A stretch of 64,000 bases of DNA from Apostichopus japonicus (taxonomy: Eukaryota > Echinodermata > Holothuroidea > Aspidochirotida > Stichopodidae). The first letter of the stretch is position 1. Each line of letters begins with the position of its first letter. The DNA is taken from positions 29,907,960-29,971,959 of the forward strand of contig NC_092563.1 of assembly GCF_037975245.1 (NCBI RefSeq). Direction: 5' to 3'. The position numbers and the translations under genes were made by a program. Positions 28,001-43,000 of this stretch are shown here, piece by piece. Under the pieces are notes generated by a model. It ran no database searches. It had not been told where the DNA came from and was given only the letters and a program-made list of their open reading frames with translations.

Positions 28001-31000
28001 TCATTTGACTACTCAAAATGTACATTACATGAAATCCTTACACATTATGAGTAGTACCCCTGTGACAAATCTTTCAAGGTACAGATAGGATCTTACAATG
28101 TCATCTACGCATTAGTCAGGTCATACTTCCAGAGGCTACGCACGCTAAATTGTTCAACTTAATTACCTTTCGGGAAACATTTTCATACGGTAGATTTGAT
28201 TTCACTTGTGCCCCCTTTGCTGTTAGGCTTCTATTTGTGTAATCTGCTGTTAAAGCGTAGTTCACACAATTTCTTCACACTGAAACACAACTCTTAGACT
28301 AATGTTCTGGTTCAGGCAAAGAGAGAAGAGTTACCTTACTGTAAGTTGATTCTGGTCCAATGGTATGAAGAATGAAGCAAACATATCACTAATAGATAAA
28401 TCACCCTCCCAGTGGCACATCAAGCACAGGTTACCAACCACAAAGGTTAAAACTGTGATAGTCAACATGAAAATATATTCTGTTCAGCTCTAAGAGATGA
28501 AATCGTGCCAAGAAAATAAGAATGTCTAGACTAATGAATGACAGAATCAAAAGGAAGCAAGCTGTGACCTGGAAGTGAGCTGTGACCTGGAAGTAAGCTG
28601 TGACCTGGATGTGACCAATGACCTACCTGTAAGAGTCGAGCATCAAAAAGCCACAAGTAGAGGTTGTAACACAGTCAAATGCAGAGAGTAAAATCAATAT
28701 AATCAAACTAATCCCGGGAAATACTATACTTCGTTTGTCTACCTTCATTGATCATCAGATCTAGCTATATGACTGGATACGGGAGGGAGTGATGATTTAG
28801 TCGCTGGCTCCAATCATTCCGATACCTTTTCTACCAACTTTAGATTCCCATTTTGAAATGAGATAAAATGGAATACATTTTGGGTTTTCTCTTAAATTAA
28901 AACTGCATTTTTTTGCCTTGTGTTGTAACTCTATATCACTCAGTTTATAAAAGCTATGAATAGTTCACAGTTGTTAAATTGAATCCTCAATTAAATAAAG
29001 AGATCCATATCTTAATGCAATTCTTAAATATTGCTCCTAACAAGAACATTTTGTTTAGTGAAAACATGCATATTTTGCATCCCAAAAATGGTTGTCACAT
29101 GTTTTGATTTTAGTTACAAATCTTTCAAGTATACGTCATCCTCTCCCTCCATTGTTCCTGATGGTGTGTTTTTCATTGTGTGGACTGCAATATAGCAATT
29201 CTTTGGGTTTATCATTTTACATAAATGATTCAGTAGGGCACCACAAGGTTGACTTAAGTTCAACACAACATGCAACTTTAACAGTAAACATTCCCTACTG
29301 TACACATGCTGCACTGCAATGGTCCAATCAAATCTCTCCTTTCACAATCTTGTCAGGGAAAAACGATAGTGTCAGATTCTTGATAACAAGTTTGGCTGCT
29401 GTCAAAAAAAATTCTGTAAGTTTAGATTGTATTCCTTTTGGGAGAATTGAGATATTTGCTCACTGTCTACAGGCTGACTGTGAGGACCCTATGAAATCCC
29501 TATATCAACCAACCACATATGCTTAAAGTGATGCAACAGAAGTCTCTGGAACAGTCTTATTTGGTAAATAGGTCAACTACTGAACTTGACATTCCAAGTA
29601 CCAACTGAACTGAAAGAGACATGTTTGATAACTACATCAGAAGCAAACAATTTCCAATCAACCACACAACCAAACTTTAACGGCTCGGCTAATAAAATTT
29701 GAACTAAACTCTGTTCTTCCTCTAACCCACCATACAAGGAACACATTAGACAAAGTCAATCATCTGTATCTCCTGTCCCTTGCCCTACCTTCCCCCTACC
29801 CCTCCCCACTTCTCAATGATCCCAAAGAGGGACAACACTTTTTCGCACTCCCTGCTTCCCACTGTTAATACTCATTATATTTGTCACCATGGCAATACAC
29901 ATTTCTGGGATCTTCACACTGTAAATAACGATCACCTACTAAACATTGTTGAGTAAATTAGTATTAATTGAGTTGAGTAATAAACCAGGTTTTGACACAC
30001 AATATAATCAAAACACTTGCACAGCACCAATGCAGAGTAAACTCTAGCATAAACCAAAGGTTCAAGTGTTAGCCTTTTAACTGAATTATCAAATTACTTT
30101 AAAATCGATTGTGACATCACCTGAAGATGCAATACTTCATTAGTTCATCATATCGCTTTAATAATACTATGCCACAGAAGAGAACATCTTGACTTAAACC
30201 AGCAGTACTAATAAGCATATAGGGCCCTATCTAAATAACTCTCATATATATATTCTTGCTGTTTGACAAGAATGTGACTGTGGGGCACTTGGTACTCTAG
30301 TCTGGAAACTGACAGAAACTAATATTTTGATGCTCCATGGATAAATAATTAGAAAGCTGGAGGGTAACTGACACAGATGTTTGAAGCACGAGCCGAACTG
30401 TCACCAAAATTGGCAAAGGGTAGACTTTTGTCTTCAATGATAGACTTCACAGATGTAGTGAGAAATAACTTTGACTGTTTCATGATGTGCGTCAGGACAT
30501 GCTACTACATACTACGAAATACCATAGGTCATATATATATATACCCATACTTAACCAAATACCATCCATAGGTCATGTGTTAATACCCATAATTATTACA
30601 TTTGGTGACCGAATGGAGTTTTATGGATGTGTGCATGTGACACAAGACAATACAATCAAATCAGAAACAAAAGACAACAAAAATTTGATTCAACTTTTGT
30701 GAATTAGTTTTCTGTTAGTGACCAGTAGGTAGCTGGGTTTCTTGGCTGAATTATGGAAAATCTGGTAACGGGCTAGATTTGAAATGCCAAATCCTATCCA
30801 TCCCGGCTAGTCGGTGTTTGCTAATTCTAAGGTCACTGTTGACTGCCAGTAGGAAAACTGCTACTGCACATGGTTGGTTTCCCTGACTGAATTCGATGTG
30901 ACTTAAAACCTGGTGAATTCTTGATTAGTTCTAGTCTTTTAAGCACATACACTGCCATGACTTTCATGGTTTTCGGCGGTTTAATCGGTACAACTCTTTC

Positions 31001-34000
31001 TTAGAGACCTTTGGCATGAAGATATTACCTCCTTGCTTCAATGATTATTTTCATTCATAACTCTTATGTACACACTTTATTGCCTGTAACATGTACAATT
31101 ACTACATGCTTCACTTCTCCTCAAATTGGCCGGTTAGAATCAGTTCATCATTCTTCAGGAAAAGGAAACGACTTCAATCCAATCAAAATTATTTTAGTAA
31201 GTTTTGCGACAGAGCGAGACAGAATGAGGAGCAGAATCGTCATCGGTTTGGTGGTCATGACTACAAACCCCCGACACCCCACAGGGAAATCAACGACGTA
31301 CAAGATATGAGCAGTCTACTGCACTGCTGGTCTCACCATCAATGTTATCATCTTCGCTGCTGATACACATTAATATTCCAGTAAACAGTGGAACATATCT
31401 GGTTGCCACTTATCCAAATTGACAATTGACTCTTGGGGAATCACAATCATTTTAATAACTTCCCCTTTTTCCTGTATTGTAAAAATATGCCTTTTTGGTG
31501 GACATTTTTACCTCAAAAATTTAAAAAAAAATTGGAAATTTGGCCATGAGTCACATTCACAGAGTGAAACCATTTCCTACAGTACCATTATTCACACAGC
31601 ATGATGTTAACAGTTATGAAGTGCCTCAAGTTGAATCTGGGCTGCAAGCCTTCACGACATGTGTATGTCATTACAGCTTAGAACGATCTATGCCATCGCA
31701 AAGCTACCCTTGTATTAAAATAAACTGAACTTGGACAAATTGTTTATCGATGTTTTAAACATAGTTACTCCAAATTCAATGTGCTTGAATAAGATTTGTT
31801 TATGTTTGAAAAGGTTTGTTTAGGGCACATGACATACAAACTGACAGCCATTTTAAATTTATGACAATCAATGAGTGACAACAATGACATCTTGTACCAT
31901 GCACAGCAATTGAGAGTGAGAAAGTTATGAAGGGACAGGTAGGTATCTAAGATTCTCTAGAACTGGCGAACTTTAGCACAACATAGGTTACTTCTGAATG
32001 GTAGATTTAGGAGGAAGTGAGCTACAGTAAGTCCTGGATGTGGGATAGGAGGCACAGTGCTAAAACTTCACCCAACTTAGTAGGTTAGTTAGATAAGGAA
32101 AACTTGTGCAGAAGTAGAATGGAGAGAAGTGAAGTAACGTTATAGTAAAACAGCAGTTAGTATTGTAGGGTACCACCTCTAGCAGAGTTGAGGTTGTTAG
32201 GAGACAGGTCAATGATGAGTACAGTAATGCTCTTGGTCTTCACTGGATCATTGCCCTTGGTTACCGTTCCTTCTTTCTTCTCTGTACTCCTATATAATGT
32301 AACGGATGCAACTTACAACTTGCTGTACTTTGTTCTATTTAATTACATTCAGAAATTAGTTAGAATACAACATTCCAACTAGGTAGACTACAATGTAGGC
32401 AGCAGTTTTATTTTCCAAAGGTCTTGTTTCAAACATTAATGCACAATCTTTTCAGGCAAAAAATCTCAAAAGTGACATTGACACTGTAAATTCTCATACT
32501 ATTGAGAAGATAAATGCTACCAGGCTCCCTATCAATAAAACTTCTCTATATAAAGTTCAGAACGGCAACGATAATATTTATCTTTATCTTTTTTGCCCCT
32601 TTTTTGACATTAACACAAAAAAGAATTCTACAAAAAAGAATCGCACTTCACAAGAATCGATATTCTGGAGAACCAAAAAATCAATACAATTATTTCTGTC
32701 TTGAGGAAGGTCACCCTTCTAGTACATTTTAACTTATTTCTTCTTTCTGAAACTGATGTCAATACAGTGCAGGAGAGGTGGTTTCAGTTCAACTACATGT
32801 ATTAATATCAACCAAGAAATGCTGTGGCACCAGCTTTCATATCTGATATGTGTGTCAAACAAAGTACCAAGGTTTTACCACCTGAGAGCAGGTGTATTTA
32901 ATTCTATATTTACAATACGACCATCTTGAGCCGTAAAACGTGTGAAATTACAAGACTCATCTGGTTTGGAGATTCATCAAATTATATGAACTTACACATG
33001 TCTCTTCACAACAACTGTACTCTGGCTCTTAGCATGCTTGAAGCACCTGCTAATTTCTGTGCTGTAATCTCATGGTGACCAGCCCACTGCGGTCTATCAC
33101 CCTCAACACTAAACCATCACCACCTAATATTTCTCTCTCTTGAGTTAAAGGTGCAAAGGACTCAATTTACTCTCATACATTTTGAGTAACATGACAGTAC
33201 AGGTAAGGGCTTTGTTTCTCATTACCACAAATAATCTTTCCAATTTTTCCAAACCTTGCACATTTGGTTGTGTTTCGTATTTAACCTTCTTTCACTTCCT
33301 GCCAGATTCACTCCAGTGACTGATGCAATATATGGTCAGTATTGACTCAGTGAGATCTAATAGTCCTTTCACTTGCTCCCCAGAAGATCAAATTATCATG
33401 GACGGTTAATATGAACTACATGCCCCAATGCTTATATGCAAATTAGGAAGGTCAAGTTCATATCTACCATGGATGGATTTGTGAGAGAAGTCTAGTCTTA
33501 CGTATGAAGGTCAGTTTTGACATTTCAGCAAACTTTTCATTGGTTTATTGCATGTGTTAAATAGAACTAATGCAATAAAATTGCAATTAATGTTTAATTG
33601 CACTATAGTAGGGCTCAAGAAACTTTCCCTAACACAGACTACTTGAAATACCACATGTCACACGTTCCACCAAGGAGCAGACTGCTTTGAGCGGTTTATG
33701 CTGGTTGTGAGAGAAACATGTCCTGTGTTTCTATTGCTTGCAGTCATGAAAGCAGAATAAAATGTAGCTCTAGAGGAGCTAATTAAAACTAATTAACCTA
33801 AAATTGTTTAGGTTCAAAAACAAGCATTTTGTAACAACAGAACATTATGCAAACCTGAGTAGTTCACTTAACTGTATACATGCAGAACAGACCATGAAGT
33901 CCACTACATTAACATGCAGTACCTATTTGCATCTAGGGTTATAATTCCATCCAGATTCCTCTTTTGAAAGAAGAATTCACTTTCAAAGGGTAATATCTTC

Positions 34001-37000
34001 CTGTTCAGCACTCCCTCATTTGTTGGAAGGTCAGGAACATTTTCTGGAAAATCCTACGTAATTATCTAGTGACGACTAAAATCAATTAATCTCCAGAACT
34101 TTACAAAACTGTTGTGATTTTTGACTGGTTGCTTTGCCTCATTTACTACTGTACTTGATCTGTCTGTCGACTGGTTAGAGCATGGTTACCTCCATGGTTA
34201 AAGGCACGCCACTGTTAATCCCAACCACTCTCAGTGACTCTCTCTATTTCTGTCATGTTACTGACCTAGCTCCCCTAGGGTGTCCTGGATTTACTTTCCC
34301 ACCTGCAGGAGGTACCTCTTGAGAGGATTGCAAACTGCTCATCTATAATACAAGTGCTTCAGCTGAAAGCGTTAACAAACAGTTAAGTGCCTATAGATTG
34401 CTTTATAGCTGATAAACATGAATCTCACTGTTTCTTTGTTTTATGAAAGAATTAAAATTTTGAAAAACACGACCATAAAGAAAGACTGAAACAGCTGGAA
34501 ACAAAACAAAATTTGACTGATCTTGCTAAACTAATGCATAACAAAACCAAGAATTAGTGATGAAATGTTTCTCAGTTTCGACTCGTATTGATCTGTCAAC
34601 CTTTAATATGCAAAAGAGGAACAAAACACACAATTGTTTCCATACAAAGCTGGTTTTGATGGTTTTCTAGTTTCTAAACGTACCATGCCATTTCAAGGGT
34701 ATAATGTTTCGAAGCATTTAAGAACAATGGACTCATTTTCCTTTCCTTTCCTTTTCTTTGAACAACAGGTTTTTATAACCATCAGACTAGTAAGTAGCTT
34801 TGACCGATTAAACTTCCCCGTTGCAACGAAAAACACTGTTAATTATTACCCATCCACAGTTTATAGGGTGAAAACGTTACCTAAAGAAGGACAATGGAAA
34901 ACCTCACCCATTTCAGCCCACATTACTCCCACACAAACAATATAGTTTTGAACTGTTTATCAAACTGTTACAAAAATAACACAGTTGATACTTAAAGGTA
35001 CAGACCGAAAATGGTAAGTGTTTATGAATGATAGCCCGGTAAAATCTGACAAATCCATCATTCACATGAATGCTTGTTTAGAGAATTCAGAATAGGTATA
35101 GTACATTCCCAGATATCCCGACAGTTTAATCCAAGAACATCCAAATGTAATTTTGTGCTTAGACATCCTTTAACACCGAATTATGAACTCTGTCTGGGCA
35201 GCAAAATGCATAGAATTAAATCAATAAATCGATATTTATATAATCGATAAAGCACTGGACAAAGATTTGGTGAACAAATCTAGCATGATGCAATTTCGGT
35301 GTCTTAGCTAGATCAATTATCTTGATTATTTGTAATTATCCTCGATCAGTTTGGTAAAACTTGACGATCACACACACACAGCTGCTTTAATGTGCTTTCA
35401 TTCACTAATTTAGTGATTTATTACTGGAGTGAGATTGTTAAAGTCTCACTTTTGCTTTCCATAGGGATCAAAACAAGTTAATGTTTTCTATTCTTTTTCT
35501 ATGTGAAATGTCATGTTATTGAAGTGGCATTCCAGATTTTGAAAACCTGTCATCGATTTTAGGAGGTAAAGAGTGCAGTTGTAGGTGAGAGACAGGTAAG
35601 AGAGGAGTGCCATCAGCTTCGGAAATGCAAGAGGACGGAGGACATCTCCGCCCTCGTGGAATTTCTAAAAGAGCTCCCCGTGAGACCCCTGAGTGAGATA
35701 TACAGCAGTGTGACATTTGATCACCTCTTATATGTATTATATTACCTTCCTCTTTCATCTCTTCTCTCTTCATCGTCCTTTGCCACTGAATATGTGAACA
35801 GTTGAACACACACAAAATACTGCATTGCAACGAACTTGGCCAAATCGTCTTACAAAACCATGTACATGCCTCCTTGGTATATTATCAGTAACAATGCGAC
35901 ATACTGTACTAAGTGAATATGACTCACGTCATCATGGAACATCTTAACATAAATCATAAAAGTGAAGAGTAAATTGATACCATATGCAAATGAAGATAGG
36001 TATCTACTGTAGGCTCCCAAGCAATGCAGATCAACTCCCATTGCACACAAGTCATTCTTACACTACAGTGAACTACATATCACAACCTTTGCAAGGTTTA
36101 TAAAGCACAGCCCCATGGCTTGTTGAGGCTTCTTGGGGTTCTTGTATCCGGGTGAAGGAGATGGGAAGATGGAAAGGAGGGGTGGAGCAGTTGGAAGCAG
36201 GAGAAGAAAGGGCGTGATTACTATACAGACATACAACATTAGTACAAATCCTGTATTTGGCGTAGTATGTGGTGTATTAATAGAATTAGTCTTCACCTGA
36301 AATCTGCCACTCATGGACAAAATAGTTTATCATATATACTTAATTAAAAAACTTGAATATAAATGAATCTCAATTGCAATTACAGCCACACCAAGGAATC
36401 AACGATGTACACAACTGTATTACTGCTGAGTAGACAGCCATCACACCTTCAGCCATCTTTCATGTTTTTAAGCTCCTGTACAGATATACACTTCCACTAT
36501 TTATGTATACATATGCATATATATACACTATACATAATATACACTAACTTCCAGGATTAAGTGAGATGATCACTATTTTTTTCTAATGTATAGAGTCAGT
36601 GCTAATCTTCTAAAAGATTCAATTTGTTAAAGATACATTACAGTATCCTCATTCTCAGAGATTTCCAATTTTCTGTTTTGTCTGGCCTCTGAAGAGTTTT
36701 ATCCCTACTACCTCCCCCTTCCCCTATCTAGTCCCCATTTTGACAGCTTTCTCCTTTCCTTTCTGCCCTCCGCCTCCAATCCCCTTCCAGTTCTAAACTT
36801 CCTTACTCATCGGCCTCCTTCCCCCTGCTCTGACCACTCCTGCCTTGACCCCCCTGCTGTGACCACTCCTGCCTTGACCCCCCTGCCCTGACTTCCCATC
36901 CCCCCACACTAAAATGTTCTAAGAGATGATATGGCCCTTTGCAAGTAACTCAAATGGCATCAACTGATTCCCTGAAATATATATGAATGATCACACCAGC

Positions 37001-40000
37001 TTTATGAACATGGGCATTTTACATCACTAACAAGTCAAATTGGATTAAGTTTGAGCAAACTTTCAGAATTTAGAGACAGTTCTAGCCGTCTTAGTTCACT
37101 GTATTGCTATAACTGAACATATTATTTGATAATTTCTGTAGTATCTGCATGGCTTTCACACGGTTGGATTCATCTCTACCTACACAGTGTACATACTAAA
37201 TTATCCTTGAAGAGTTCCCATTTTATGAGGAGGCCAGGAATACCTAGCTAAACAAACTCACTTCCAATCTTAAAGGATCATAGCATCCACAAAGGAATTT
37301 CAAAAAACATTGAACCATGTTTTCATAATGGTACTTTTAAAGCCTTTACGTGCAACCAATGTTATTATTTAATCTATTTAAAGCTTCTGATTATAAATTT
37401 CCTTCCTTCTTGCGATAAGAATCTCAATCTCACTCTCCTATCTTCTTAAAATCACAGAGCATGGCACGATTTGAGAATATAGGAAAGTGCCCTTGCCACT
37501 AAAATCAATAAACTTTTATTCAATTTCAAAACAGATGCCCCCTCCCCTTCCTTATTCCCTGTTTTGCATATATGCATACAGATTCAGTACAAAATCTTGG
37601 CAAAATAAAAACATGAAATACATATCCATGTTATGATATATAGACACTGCTTTAACCCACCAAAATATGCTGAGTGTTTTGAAATGGGTTTGAGCATTAC
37701 AAACTGTGAGGACCACGCAACACAGAGTGACATTTAGCAGCTCACTAACTGTAATGGTAACTTGATTTATTGGGCTTTTAATACAGGCGCTGGCTTATGA
37801 TCTACAGTCCATTGGTGAGATAAAAAGAGCTACATGTTTCCTGAAATAAATTTAACTGTAATTTCAGACATAATCAAAGATATTTGCCTTGTCCCAGAGG
37901 TGGTATAAAATTCCAATTATTGTAGAAATTTGAAACAACTTGACATAAGAAGGATGTGAATATTAATTATGATCATCTATGAAGGTATACAAACAGTAAC
38001 CAGAGTTTGAATCTTGCCTTGATCATAAAAATTTGATCATAAATGAGAGTATTATGGCTTGAAACCAGTCCCTACAGCACTGGTTCAAAACTATGGGTGG
38101 TAACTCATGACTGATTTGAGGGGGGGGGGGGGGGGTCTTGGGCTATTCTAGAGGTTTTCTTTTGTTTCTTGCACAGTGTACTAATGAGTAGAACAAATAA
38201 TAATCATTTAAAATTAGTACATGGCAGTTTTATTAGTCCCAGGTACTGTACTACTAGTGTACAGGCAATGTACACAGGCTGTAAAACAGTACAACATTTG
38301 GCAATATACTTAAAACTTCTCAATGACTACACTTTTCGTTGTGTTATTTTAGATATCTGTTTATTGACACACTGGCTCTGATACAGTTGTTTTGTAAGTT
38401 AACTGACTGATAGTGCAATAAACTACAGTAGGAGGAAGGCTGAATGTCTGGGTGAAGATTCTGAAACATGATGAGCACATGTGTGGTGTCTCTGGAATAA
38501 AAATAGTTTTGGAAACACTGGACACAAGAGTCAGATATATTGATGAGATAGGTAAGGAAGAACCAGATTTAAAGGAATAGGTAAATTGTGATAGAAACCT
38601 TCTGTAACCTACCTCTAGACATAGTAGCTATGTCTGCTAAACGTTGAAACGAATCCAGAAAAGCTGTTAACGAAACCACTGTAGCTCTGTCGAAACAAAC
38701 GATATAATACAAAGTGAAAATTAATCATTCAGTTAATACTGATTATGCTCGAATGCATAGATTTCGTTGAGCTGTCGGTTCAGCATTTTGATGATACTGT
38801 TTTACCAATTGAAGTTATCCAACCATTAAGTATGAGATATATCCCAGAGAACTATTTAAACAGCTGTATGTTTCATAATTTGGTATATACTGTAATTTTG
38901 TATCAAATTGTCTGTGCAGAGCACAATGGGGTGCAGCAGTATTAAATCTGTTTGGACTTTCAGTAGATTGCCTTGAAGTGGATTGAGGGCTAGGGCCATG
39001 TCTTTCTTCTTCCAATTCTTCTCAAATGTCCATATTTTAGCTGTAATTATATAATAACACCTTAAATCTTTCACAAGTCTACAAGGATTTATTTAAGTCT
39101 TCTGTCAATACTGTCAGTGCACTGTGTAGGGTTTACATTCAAATGTTTAGTGTGTCTACTCTTTCACAAGTTCACCAGGGGTTTCCTTTCCAGGCTTTCA
39201 TCATGCCTCTCAGTTTATGAAACTATTTATACTGTCTGTTCTCTTTCCAAATATAATTAAGCTGTGTGTCATAAACAATGGAATGCAAAAATATAAAAAT
39301 AACAACTTCTCTTCATGTCCTGACCTAGCCAAGACCTTTACAGTCCAATCCTTGACCATTATTGAAGTATAGCAGACAAGCAGAAAAACAGCACAAATCC
39401 TGTTGTTAAGTTACTCATTTTTCAAAACTTGTCAATATTTTCACCTGCAATTCAGCCAGTTTTCACACATACCAGGTTTGTCATAGAGGTTAACCAGAGT
39501 TTGATAGTTCCTTCTAAGGGAGGTGTGCAACCTCTTATTAGGTGTTCTACAGAGCATTAAACCACAACTACTGAGAGAGTACAAGTATTATGATCCAGTT
39601 TAGATTCTTTTAATACTATATTCAATACCAGATGTGCCTTAGTGTTGTCACAGTATTATATTTTCATACAAACTTTTTCTTCCCCCCCCCCCACCCTCTA
39701 TATGATATCGCTTTTATATGTAATATAAAACTTTGCACATTTTGACCACATATTACTAAGCAGCTATGACTGCAATTTATAATTATAATTAATACAAACA
39801 TTGATGAAGTTTCAAAGCTCCATTTAAATATCTCTTTCAAGTACTGTGAGATTAATACAAAAGCTCTCCAAAAATTTACAAGACCTTAATTTTATAATTT
39901 TTGATTTTCTTTTATGACATTTTTTTTTTTAATTTTCCAAATTTAGAAAACGATTTTGTATTTGCGATCTTTTACTTCATATATTTCAACATTAATGTAA

Positions 40001-43000
40001 ACCAACCAGTCATATGCTAACATGAGCAAAGTTTCACATCTATACATATACCGCAATACATAATCTATGCGAAAATACATTATGTTGATTAATGACCGAT
40101 AAGAGAGGAGAAAGTCAATACATCTTTGTATCATAACATCACAACAACATTAATGTGAAAGTCTGTCAGAAATGTGCATAACACATTGCAAACTCAAAGT
40201 AAAATATCTTATGATACGTCTCAACACACAGCAAACTGTGTACATGCATTTTGAAATCATAAATTTGTAAGAAATATTTTATGCCTCATTTTTGTGCGTG
40301 AGTGAATCGCGTTTGTCCAGGAAATAATCTGTGAATCAAGGGACTGTTCAGAAAAATTACTCATTTCCTTCAATGGCAGAGTTGAGAATAAATTTAGTCT
40401 TGATTTTTGTTGTTGTGCATCAATTTATATTTATATTAGTTATTTGGAAAAGAGTGGGCTTGAGAGGAAGGGGAAGAGGAAGGGTGGAAGGGAAGGGGAA
40501 TTTTCGGCTTTGAATTTTGCCAAATGAGAGTTGAAATGGAAATATAGGATAGATACACATTAAGATATCATATTGGGCCTCACAGAAAATATCCGTGACT
40601 GACATTAACTGCAAGCTAGATACGCAGATATGATTAAAACGGGCGTAAACTTTGGAGAATGTAACCACATTGTGTAGATCCCTTACTTCCCAGGGAATAA
40701 TTTATCCAGAGTGGGCAAGTCGCTACACAAGTGAAAAGATAAATACACCAGTGTTTTGTACACAGAAACACATAGTATTTTAAGACACAAACTTCACAGC
40801 CTGCAAACCTGCCACGTGAAATTTAAACACTAAATTATTCCATTTCCGTAATAGCTCTATGCATGGTTCCACAAAGCAACTCCGGGATTGGGCTGCTATA
40901 AATAGCAAGCTATACCTCTTTCTGTGTGATTTACATTGAAAGCATCACCCATCATTATCCCACACATGTCAATAATAACAAACTATAGCTGGTATAGATC
41001 TGTAACCGCACATTTCAAGAAGACAACAGCAGTGTACAAATTAATTTGGATTAATAACACACAAAACTATACAAACCATATCAGACCGCATTTGTGGTTT
41101 AGTATGTACGTACGTACGTGCATTATCCATGCAAAAACACAGGTGAAAAATTATGATTTATTTTCTTCGTGCTCACAACATTTGTGACACAAGGTGTTTT
41201 GACCCCCCAACATCCTGTTAAGTACGCCCTTCGCTGATGACAATTGCAGGTACTGTACACTTACTTGAGTTGTGTGTGGAACTTGGCTGCTTTGGCTTGA
41301 AAGTCCTCCCAATGAGGGACACTTGTCTGCAAAGGAAATACAAAGCAAGGATTACAAATACATAGGAAAAACAGTTATCTTTATAACACTGTCATATATC
41401 ATGATATTTGGTAATATTATAAACATGCCTTGGAAATATAGGCAATGGAGTTTTCAAAAATAATGAAAATTATACATGTACTCAATTTATATTGTCCCTT
41501 AGTGTTTAGAAAGCCACAACAGGAGTATTCCAATTAACTTGTCCGTCCATCTGTGTATTTGACTTTATGTCCGCTGTTTTCGTTTTTGTCCACGTCCAAA
41601 GGAGATCCTTCTAGGATCGAAACATTAGACCCTCAGTAACTGGACTAATAGTTACCTACACAGGCTTTCCACAGTTGATAAGCAAATTTTTGCTTATACT
41701 TTTTACTGTTTTCTCTTCCAAACAGGAAGGAATGGTGTACTTAGTCTAGGCAGGCAACATAACTTACACAAACCAATATAAGAGATCAACTAATATGTAG
41801 CTGAGTACAGCAGGCATAGCCTAATACACATAAAACTTTAATATCTGGTCATTTGCCAAAAATGATAGCTCCATCATGATACTATTATAAAACAAAGATA
41901 AATGATAAATTAAAACTTAGAAATGGTAAATTAAAACTACAACTGATAAATTAAAACTACAACTGATAAACTAAAACTTTGTAGTTTTGTAGCTTACATT
42001 TAACAATTTTTTTTTTTCAAACAAGATAAAGAACTACAGAAACAAGTTTTCAAGGGTGCCTATGATTCCAGAATTATTGAATACTGTGTATTGTCATGCA
42101 TATTATCTCCAACCTTTATCAATCACATACAGCTGGTTACACAAAGAAACCAAAGACCATTTCCTTTGGTCAACTGTGTAAGCAAAAGGGTATGATCTAG
42201 AAACAACAGAACTTACAACAAACAACAGGAAAAAGTGAATTTCAGAAAGGTTGATAGCTTCCAAAGGTTAACAGTTTAGGATGAAGAACAAACATAAACA
42301 TAAAGTTAAGAGAATGCAGACAAAATCCAGAGTTACAGACCAATCGATTTAACCTAGAAAAGTAACAACACTGTTGCAGCTCAGTAACACTGACCTATGG
42401 ACAGTAACACTGCTACAGCATAGTAACACTGCTACAGCATAGTAACACTACCACAGCACAGTAACACTGCCACTGCACTGTAACACTGCTACACACAGTG
42501 AAACTGCTACAGGCCAGTTATACTGCTATATTACAATAACACTGAAACAATAAAGTCACACTGTTACAACACAATAACACTGCTGCAGCATAGTAACACT
42601 GTACTACACTATAGAACACAGTAAAACACTACTACTGATTAATGTGACTGCAGATACCGCCACTGAGCTCTGTATCATTCATGAATTATGGTACAGCAAA
42701 CTTGAACATATTGCCAAAACAGAACAGCCATCCCTAATGACCAATAAATCAAACTGGAAGAAAGTTCTCTTGAACTACAAAAACTCATCTCATGCATGCT
42801 ATGTATAACTCCTGCTGTCACTGCATTGTAATTCACACTTCACTGAAGCCATCCTTTGTCTTAAAAATAAACGAAGTGACAAGAAATAAATGACTTTCCT
42901 TTCATTGTCACACAAAAATTTATCTTCTTCTTGATCAGGAGACATTGGGTGCCGTTCGTTTCTGATCGTTACTTTTGCGGTAAAAAATGAAGAAAGCTTC

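Larger units (their letters stand above)
1020..38612 (-). other. MTSS intron 3, 37.6 kb
   Basis: This phase-1 intron runs from the gtaggt donor of exon 3 to the cattttgcag acceptor of exon 4. No further I-BAR exon was seen inside. It holds most of the mobile and tandem repeats listed separately, several pyrimidine-rich tracts (3250-3464, 11690-12150, 18838-18920, 36705-36910) and otherwise AT-rich unique-looking DNA. Its size makes it a likely home for enhancers or unannotated non-coding transcripts, which is inference. Confidence 0.85.

Noticed and set aside
29092-29526. 144-codon plus-strand open frame, the longest non-repetitive one
   Set aside because: No recognisable domain, ordinary AT-rich codon content, no splice or Kozak support. 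One frame of this length is expected by chance in 64 kb of this composition.
31041-31363. Two overlapping 89-90 codon plus-strand frames with some CpG-containing codons
   Set aside because: The segment QNEEQNRHRFGGHDYKPPTP looks protein-like, but I recognise no family and there is no supported splice structure. Left unannotated.
35516-35830. 104-codon minus-strand frame that could follow MTSS exon 3 in phase
   Set aside because: The phase fits, but its peptide (GVSRGALLEIPRGRRC) does not match the next I-BAR helix, whereas the exon at 935-1019 does.
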